NCBI RefSeq assembly: GCF_900103985.1
Contig: NZ_FNIE01000002.1
Location: 558,001-622,000 of the forward strand
Direction of reading: 5' to 3'
Source of the DNA: Actinacidiphila guanduensis
GTDB lineage: Bacteria > Actinomycetota > Actinomycetes > Streptomycetales > Streptomycetaceae
Length of the DNA stretch: 64,000 nt
In this document: in pieces, positions 60,642-64,000 of the stretch
How the letters are laid out: every line of letters starts with the position of its first letter
How positions within the stretch are numbered: the stretch's first letter is position 1
Notes under the pieces: generated by a model
Told to the model about the DNA's origin: nothing
Database searches by the model: none
What the model saw: the letters and a program-made list of their open reading frames with translations, nothing else
Translations under genes and position numbers: made by a program

Positions 60642-61614
60642 GCGCGCGGCCGGGCGGTGGCGCCGCGTCGCACGGCCCGATCCCGTCGGCCAGGGACCAC
60701 AGGGAGCGCCCCCACACCAGCCAGGCGTGGGCGCAGGACGGGAAGAGCGGATGGCGTGCCGCGGCAGCACGGACCACGACGGCCCTCGCCCCGTCCGGTC
60801 CTCCGCCCGCAGCGCCCGCAGTGCCCGTACGAGCGCGTCCTGGGCCGCCGCCGGGTACCGTGCCGCCGTGTGCCGTGCTTCCGGGAGCATGCCCGGCTTC
60901 TGCAGCGGTGCGCCCTGCGCCGCAGCCCGGCAGCGCGCCGGCATTGTCGTGCCCTGCGCCCGTGCCGCTGAGTGCCGCGCCCGCGTGGCCGTTGCCAGCG
61001 CCCGTACGGCCGGGACCAACCGCGCTGCCATGCCCGGTGCCCGTACCGCCGGGACCCGCGCTCGCCGCGCCCCGGTCGGCAGCGCCCTGTCCCGCGGGTG
61101 CTTCCCGAGCCGCGAGCAGCCAGCCGCCTCCGGCCAGCGGCACGGCGGCGAGCGCGCACCCCGGCCACCGGGCGAGCAGCCCGTCCGCTTCGAGCCGGGC
61201 GGCTGCCGGGTCGCGGCGAGCCGGGCCGATCAGGACGTCCGCCCAGGCCGTACGGCGGTCCCGCGCGGATTGATCGGCGTACGCCACCACATGCTCGTCC
61301 AGCACCCGTGAGCCGGCCGACTCCGCCCGCACCTGTGTCTCGTAGCGGCCCCGTGCCGCCGTGAGCAGCCAGCGACCCTCTTCCGTCCGCGCGTGTAGCG
61401 CGAGTACGCCGCCGGTAGCCAAATCGCCGACCGACGTGAGCAGTTCCCGGGCGGCACCGACGCCCCACGCGCAGGGCGCCTCCAAGGCCCGGGTCCGCTC
61501 CGGCAGTTCGCGGGGAGTGCCGGCACCGTACGCGCAGTCCGCAGTCGTACGGTCCGCTGCCGCGGGTTGCGCGCGCCACAGATACCCCCGGACCGTCACC
61601 AGCCCCTCGCTCAT
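60610..61614 (-). CDS. conserved protein of unknown function, paired with the TagF-like gene
   Basis: A 334-residue soluble protein. Two more ordered parts (LVTVRGYLWRAQP to ARWPGCALAAVPLAGGGWLLAAREAP, and the C-terminal AAARHPLFPSCAHAWLVWGRSLWSLADG) are separated by about 100 residues of Gly/Ala/Thr-rich linker. Segments DEHVVAYADQSARDRRTAWADVLIGPARRDP look conserved. No known domain. Its ATG overlaps the stop of the TagF-like gene (ATGA), and its 3' end overlaps the convergent NB-ARC gene by 32 bases. Confidence 0.75.
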   Translation of the reverse strand: MSEGLVTVRGYLWRAQPAAADRTTADCAYGAGTPRELPERTRALEAPCAWGVGAARELLTSVGDLATGGVLALHARTEEGRWLLTAARGRYETQVRAESAGSRVLDEHVVAYADQSARDRRTAWADVLIGPARRDPAAARLEADGLLARWPGCALAAVPLAGGGWLLAAREAPAGQGAADRGAASAGPGGTGTGHGSAVGPGRTGAGNGHAGAALSGTGAGHDNAGALPGCGAGRTAAEAGHAPGSTAHGGTVPGGGPGRARTGTAGAAGGGPDGARAVVVRAAAARHPLFPSCAHAWLVWGRSLWSLADGIGPCDAAPPPGRALNPPGPPTAR

Positions 61615-62852
61615 GCGGGCACCTCGCCTGTGCCCCGTGCCGCGGTGTCCAGGGGCGGCGGTTTCGGCAGCGGGACCGTCGCCGGGAGGTGCGCGGGTTC
61701 GCCGAGGCGCATGACCCGGTACATCAGGCGCCGCATGCGGGAGTTGAAGCGGCCGGGCTCGGAGGTGATGCGGGCGGTGATCGCGGCCCGCTCCTCGTCG
61801 CGGCGCTCGGCAGCGGCGTATTTCAGCTGTTCGAGCAGCGGGTGGCTCGCGGTCAGGGTCGGCACGGCGAGCGCCAACGCGGCCGCCGGGGACGCCGGGT
61901 TGACCTCGTCGTCAGGGGTGGGAGTGGCCAGGAGCACCGCGGCCTGGGTGAGCAGGGAGTACAGGGTCACCGAGCCGTGGTCGCCCAGCACCCAGTCCGC
62001 CGCGACGAGCACGCTGCGCCAGTCCGCCTCGGGCGGCACCAGCGAGATGCCCGCCTGCCGGCAGCGCGCCAGCCAGGCGTTGATCTGCCAAGGGCCGTGC
62101 GCGGCCCAGGCGTTGGGGTGCAGCAGGACCGCGGTGCGGAAGCCGCGGGCGGGGAGTTCGGACATCAGCCGCGGCAGCAGCGCCTCGAAGCGGGCGAAGG
62201 AGGAGCGCGGGCCCCAGGTGGAGACGGCCACCAGCAGCTTCTGGCCCGCGCGCAGGCCGAGTGCCGCGCGGTAGGCGCCACGGCGGGCCCGGCTCGCCAC
62301 GATCCGGTCGTGCACCGGGTCGCCGACGACGTGGGCGAACGGCACCGCGGGCGGGCAGTGGCGGCGCAGTTCGTCCAGCTCGTCGCGGTGTGGCAGGACC
62401 ACGGCGGCCGGTGCGCGGCCGCCGGGGAACAGGTCGCGGCGGCGCATGCCCGCGACTCCGTCGTCGGCGGTGCCGGTGATGCGCTTCAGGTAGCCGGCGC
62501 CGTGCGGCATGGTGATCAGCGGCGCCCGCACCTGTTCGATGCCACCGGGCCCGGCGGTCAGGGCCAGGTCGTAGTCGGTCCTGACCGCCTGGTCCCACGG
62601 CACCGTCGCGCAGCCGCGCCGGGCGAGGAACGCCTTGACGCCCGCGCCGAACACGTGCGGCGGCACCGTGAACACCACCTGCACCCGGAAGTCGCCCTCC
62701 AGGACATCGAGTACGTCGAGCAGCCGTTTCGCGTAGGTGACGGTGTGCGCGACGGCGAGAACTTTCCTGCTGCCCAGGACCGTCAGCCATTCGCGTGCTT
62801 CCGGTCGGGGTGTGGTCGGTAATACGGTGGCGGCGGCTGTCCACGCCGGCAT
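61611..62852 (-). CDS. CDP-glycerol glycerophosphotransferase-like (TagF-like, GT-B) protein
   Basis: A 413-residue protein with a GT-B layout. N-terminal Rossmann half: SRKVLAVAHTVTYAKRLLDVLDVLEGDFRVQVVFTVPPHVF, PLITMPHGAGYLK. C-terminal half: LLVAVSTWGPRSSFARFEALLPRL, LLHPNAWAAHGPW and VAADWVLGDHGSVTLYSLL, which corresponds to the His/Ser motif of teichoic-acid polymerases (TagF). Relatives in Streptomyces have sometimes been labelled IF-2 by mistake. It may act in wall glycopolymer assembly; no membrane span is present. ATG at 62852. Second gene of the unit is at 61614. Confidence 0.75.
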   Translation of the reverse strand: MPAWTAAATVLPTTPRPEAREWLTVLGSRKVLAVAHTVTYAKRLLDVLDVLEGDFRVQVVFTVPPHVFGAGVKAFLARRGCATVPWDQAVRTDYDLALTAGPGGIEQVRAPLITMPHGAGYLKRITGTADDGVAGMRRRDLFPGGRAPAAVVLPHRDELDELRRHCPPAVPFAHVVGDPVHDRIVASRARRGAYRAALGLRAGQKLLVAVSTWGPRSSFARFEALLPRLMSELPARGFRTAVLLHPNAWAAHGPWQINAWLARCRQAGISLVPPEADWRSVLVAADWVLGDHGSVTLYSLLTQAAVLLATPTPDDEVNPASPAAALALAVPTLTASHPLLEQLKYAAAERRDEERAAITARITSEPGRFNSRMRRLMYRVMRLGEPAHLPATVPLPKPPPLDTAARGTGEVPA

Positions 62853-63059
62853 GGCGTCCCCCCAAGTCCAGGTCCTCCGACGGGCGTTCGGGCCCGTGTC
62901 GTCGGGGGTCCCATGCCCGGGGCGGTGGGCGGAAGCCTGGACGGCGGCTTGCAGAAACCTTGCAGGGGGCGGGATCCGACCGGGCGCGGGCTGGGCCCGG
63001 CGTTCAGCGGCTTCAGCGGGCCCCAGCGGGCCAGCGGCCCCAGCGGGCCTCGGTGCGCA

Positions 63060-64000
63060 TCAGGGGGTGAGCGCGGACACCGGGATGCGGGTGAAGGTGA
63101 TGGTGTCCGTGGAGGTGGTCGTGCCCGTCTCGTAGAGCAGGCCGACGTGGGAGCCGGTGAGCTGGACCATGTCGCTGTAGGCGGCGGGGAGCGGGGAGAG
63201 GGTGAGGACGGGGGTCCAGGTGCGGCCGGCGTCCAGGCTGGCGCGGATCGTCATCGCGGCGCGGCGGGTGGGGTCGGCGGGGCCGGAGAAGAGCAGCGGT
63301 CCGTGCTCGGCCTGCAGGACGGCGCCCTGGACGACGGTGCCGGCCAACTCGGTCTGCGGGACGTAGGGGTGGACGAGCGTGGCGCCGCCGTCGGTGCTGT
63401 AGGCGTCCACCCGGACACCGGGGGCGGTGCCGCTCTGGTTGCGGGCGTTGAAGTAGATCCGGCCGTCGGTGAGTTGGGCTGCGGTGGTCTCGTTGGCGTT
63501 GACGGCGCCGTCGGGGGCGTCGTCCAGGAAGCCGATCTGCCAGGAGGTGCCGCCGTCGTCGCTGAACAGGCAATGCCCGCCGTAGTACTTGGCCTCGGTG
63601 CCGGTGTCGGGGGAGCCCGCGGGCGGCGGAGTGGAGTGGTTCGCGGGGACGACCAGGCGGCCGCGGTGCGCCCCCGCCGTCAGGGCGATGGCGTGGCCCG
63701 GGCCGGTGGCGTACCAGCGCCAGTCCGGGTGCTTCACCTCGGCGGTGATCTCGCGCGGGCGGCTGAAGGTGGCGCCGTCGTCGTCGCTGTGCTGCAGCCA
63801 CACCCGGCGTCCGTCCGCCGGGTCCACGGTGCCCGCCATGATCGCCGTCTCGCTGGCGTCGGCGCCGTTCGTGCAGGTCAGCAGGATGATACGGCCGGTG
63901 CGGGGGTCCACCACCGGGCACGGGTTGCCCTGGGTGTCGGTGCCGTCGCCGGCGACCGGCTGCAAGGGGCCCCAGGTGCGGCCCTCGTCGTGCGAGCGCT
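63060..64000 (-). CDS. sialidase / BNR-repeat exo-alpha-sialidase (5' end outside window)
   Basis: The last 313 residues of a six-bladed beta-propeller. Asp-box repeats (SxDxGxTW) are visible: SHDEGRTW at the very edge, SDDDGATF, SDDGGTSW, STDGGATL and SLDAGRTW. GPGHAIALTAGAHRGRLVVPANHS and an ANETTAAQLTDGRIYFNARN blade hold the usual sialidase Glu and Arg-rich positions. The frame stays open to position 64000, so start and signal peptide are not visible. Likely secreted and acting on sialylated or related glycans; GH33 is probable. Confidence 0.88.
   Translation of the reverse strand, partial: RSHDEGRTWGPLQPVAGDGTDTQGNPCPVVDPRTGRIILLTCTNGADASETAIMAGTVDPADGRRVWLQHSDDDGATFSRPREITAEVKHPDWRWYATGPGHAIALTAGAHRGRLVVPANHSTPPPAGSPDTGTEAKYYGGHCLFSDDGGTSWQIGFLDDAPDGAVNANETTAAQLTDGRIYFNARNQSGTAPGVRVDAYSTDGGATLVHPYVPQTELAGTVVQGAVLQAEHGPLLFSGPADPTRRAAMTIRASLDAGRTWTPVLTLSPLPAAYSDMVQLTGSHVGLLYETGTTTSTDTITFTRIPVSALTP

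Overview
The window looks like chromosomal core DNA of a Streptomyces-like actinobacterium (Streptomycetaceae). The evidence is very high GC with strong third-position G/C, GTG and even TTG starts, GTGA/ATGA start-stop overlaps, many transcripts that look leaderless, and marker genes bldC (68 aa), an Lsr2 paralogue, DUF3073, valine dehydrogenase, an AfsR-like regulator and the de novo purine genes. No insertion sequence, prophage or CRISPR array was seen.

Layout. 1-5.5 kb: ArsA-type ATPase (minus) divergent from a DUF4177/RidA pair, a DUF952 protein, and a coupled NUDIX / MBL hydrolase / cytochrome P450 operon. 5.5-7.8 kb: diacylglycerol-kinase-like protein divergent from purA. 7.9-12.9 kb: membrane Ser/Thr kinase, GntR regulator, a conserved unknown and a SLATT-type membrane protein. 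13.1-19.4 kb: purD, a membrane protein resembling a dead M48 peptidase, an N,N-dimethylformamidase-like protein, and purC. 19.4-20.5 kb: three tRNA-Gly genes, one with non-canonical D and T arms, then lsr2. 21-24.3 kb: the purS-purQ-purL operon. 24.4-29.7 kb: methyltransferase, DUF4177, SCP2/MDMPI protein, purF, purM. 29.8-34 kb: DUF3073, valine dehydrogenase, a conserved unknown, bldC. 34-38.5 kb: hrpA helicase between two tRNA-Asp genes (one paired with tRNA-Phe). 39-47 kb: PhzF, Tat-exported metallophosphoesterase, a divergent MarR/FUSC pair, an M20 amidohydrolase and an alpha/beta hydrolase. 47.2-54.7 kb: LytS/LytTR two-component system, DUF485 protein, acetate symporter, then SatP-type acetate channel and acetyl-CoA synthetase. 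55-60.6 kb: two divergent NB-ARC/TPR proteins, one AfsR-like, the other with a possible amyloid-signalling motif. 60.6-64 kb: TagF-like transferase with an unknown partner, and a truncated sialidase.

How the genes work together. Purine synthesis is represented by PurF, PurD, PurSQL, PurM, PurC and PurA; the PurN, PurE/K, PurB and PurH steps are not here. The genes are spread over about 23 kb as short units with their own terminators. The 47-54.7 kb block reads as one acetate or short-chain acid system: sensing (LytS/LytTR), uptake (ActP-like, SatP) and activation (Acs).

Most notable observations: (i) six 9-bp elements at exactly 21-bp spacing before satP-acs, one fully matching the LytTR-family direct-repeat consensus, 2.5 kb from a LytTR regulator gene; (ii) a tRNA-Gly(UCC) lacking the G18G19 and TTC signatures and carrying GTGC instead, like the staphylococcal cell-wall tRNA-Gly species; (iii) an NB-ARC/TPR protein with an RHIM/BASS-like N-terminus divergent from an AfsR-like protein; (iv) a family of palindromic CCATGG-centred intergenic repeats.
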